From contig NC_092575.1 of assembly GCF_037975245.1 (NCBI RefSeq), forward strand, positions 19,365,841-19,425,840: a stretch of 60,000 nucleotides of DNA, given 5' to 3'. Positions 59,624-60,000 of this stretch are shown in pieces. Made by a program: the position numbers and the translations under genes. The notes under the pieces were generated by a model, which saw nothing but the letters and a program-made list of their open reading frames with translations, was not told the origin of the DNA and made no database searches. Source of the DNA: Apostichopus japonicus (lineage: Eukaryota; Echinodermata; Holothuroidea; Aspidochirotida; Stichopodidae). Numbering within the stretch: the stretch's first letter is position 1; each line of letters begins with the position of its first letter.

Positions 59624-60000
59624 CTGAAATTAGGAAAAGATTTATTTAAAGGTAGACATCAAAACGGCATCAAATATGAGACCTAATGTGTCAATATTGC
59701 GTAAACACATGCACAATCAAACAGTTGCCAATAGTGACATTACTTTCACTTCCCTAAGGGTATGAAAAGAGATTCATATCAACTTAAGCAGCAGGTAATA
59801 ATTTATCATTCAAATTTTGTGGAGCCATTTGAATGCTGTGAATTTTGTCCCTTATAAAATACTACTGTTCCTGTGTAAAACACTACTGTACATATTTGCA
59901 CTTGTTTAGCAATGTGACCCATTTTGCATAGTATTTTGCGATTCCCTGCTTATTTACAATCAATGCAACACCTTTCCTTCGAGTTGACAAATGAAGAAAT
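59624..60000 (-). other. EP400 intron upstream of B1
   Basis: No exon is seen. The phase of B1 shows that coding sequence continues beyond the window. Confidence 0.6.

Noticed and set aside
59840-59950. Similarity to 17945-18050 (GTGTAAAA.., TTTGCATAG.ATTTTGCGATT type tracts)
   Set aside because: Short and diverged. It may be a remnant of a dispersed repeat but is too weak to call.

Overview
This is intron-rich animal nuclear DNA. Both genes have many short exons with GT-AG introns, and the window carries a tRNA-derived SINE, a LINE 3' remnant, TTAA-flanked MITEs and many minisatellites. EP400/Domino homology together with the SINE style suggests a marine invertebrate, perhaps a deuterostome such as an echinoderm or hemichordate; that placement is low confidence.

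The window holds two convergent genes. Gene A (+ strand, 164-19140, 5' end outside the window) has 14 recognisable exons whose phases join without a break into 510 residues. I read it as a protein with two RPA70N-like OB folds and a basic C-terminal tail. No family name is recognised, and most of its exons are too short to show as ordinary ORFs. Gene B (- strand, 59623 down to 24459, 5' part outside the window) is the EP400/Domino Swi2/Snf2 remodeler. I reconstructed 28 exons (B1-B28), all phase-consistent, giving 1754 residues: the Q/P-rich insert between the ATPase lobes, the C-terminal helicase lobe with motifs IV-VI, an acidic linker, the EP400-specific block, the SANT domain and a long Q/A/T-rich tail. 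The HSA domain and first ATPase lobe must lie beyond base 60000.

Exon B12 has two possible ends. Spliced at 46240 it leads into the SANT and Q-rich EP400-like tail. Read through, it ends in a 235-residue Ser/Arg/Pro-rich tail with a stop at 45532 and a polyadenylation signal about 0.8 kb further on. This resembles Drosophila domino, where DOM-A (EP400-like) and DOM-B (SRCAP-like) share one gene.

The introns are unusually rich in tandem repeats, several of them touching splice sites. A 68-bp array upstream of exon B14 repeats the intron-exon boundary itself and builds at least four complete 30-nt pseudo-exons, each with acceptor, donor and an in-frame stop. A 131-bp minisatellite lies about 10 bp from the B21 donor, and a 29-bp interrupted-palindrome minisatellite (35 copies) lies about 20 bp from the B16 donor. 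Other repeats include a 1.4-kb element with nine internal tandem units, a 109-bp higher-order array, a piggyBac-like MITE with a second diverged copy, and dispersed duplications. Layout: 1-20.8 kb gene A and its 3' UTR; 20.8-22.1 kb convergent intergenic; 22.1-24.5 kb gene B 3' UTR; 24.5-59.6 kb gene B; 59.6-60 kb gene B intron.
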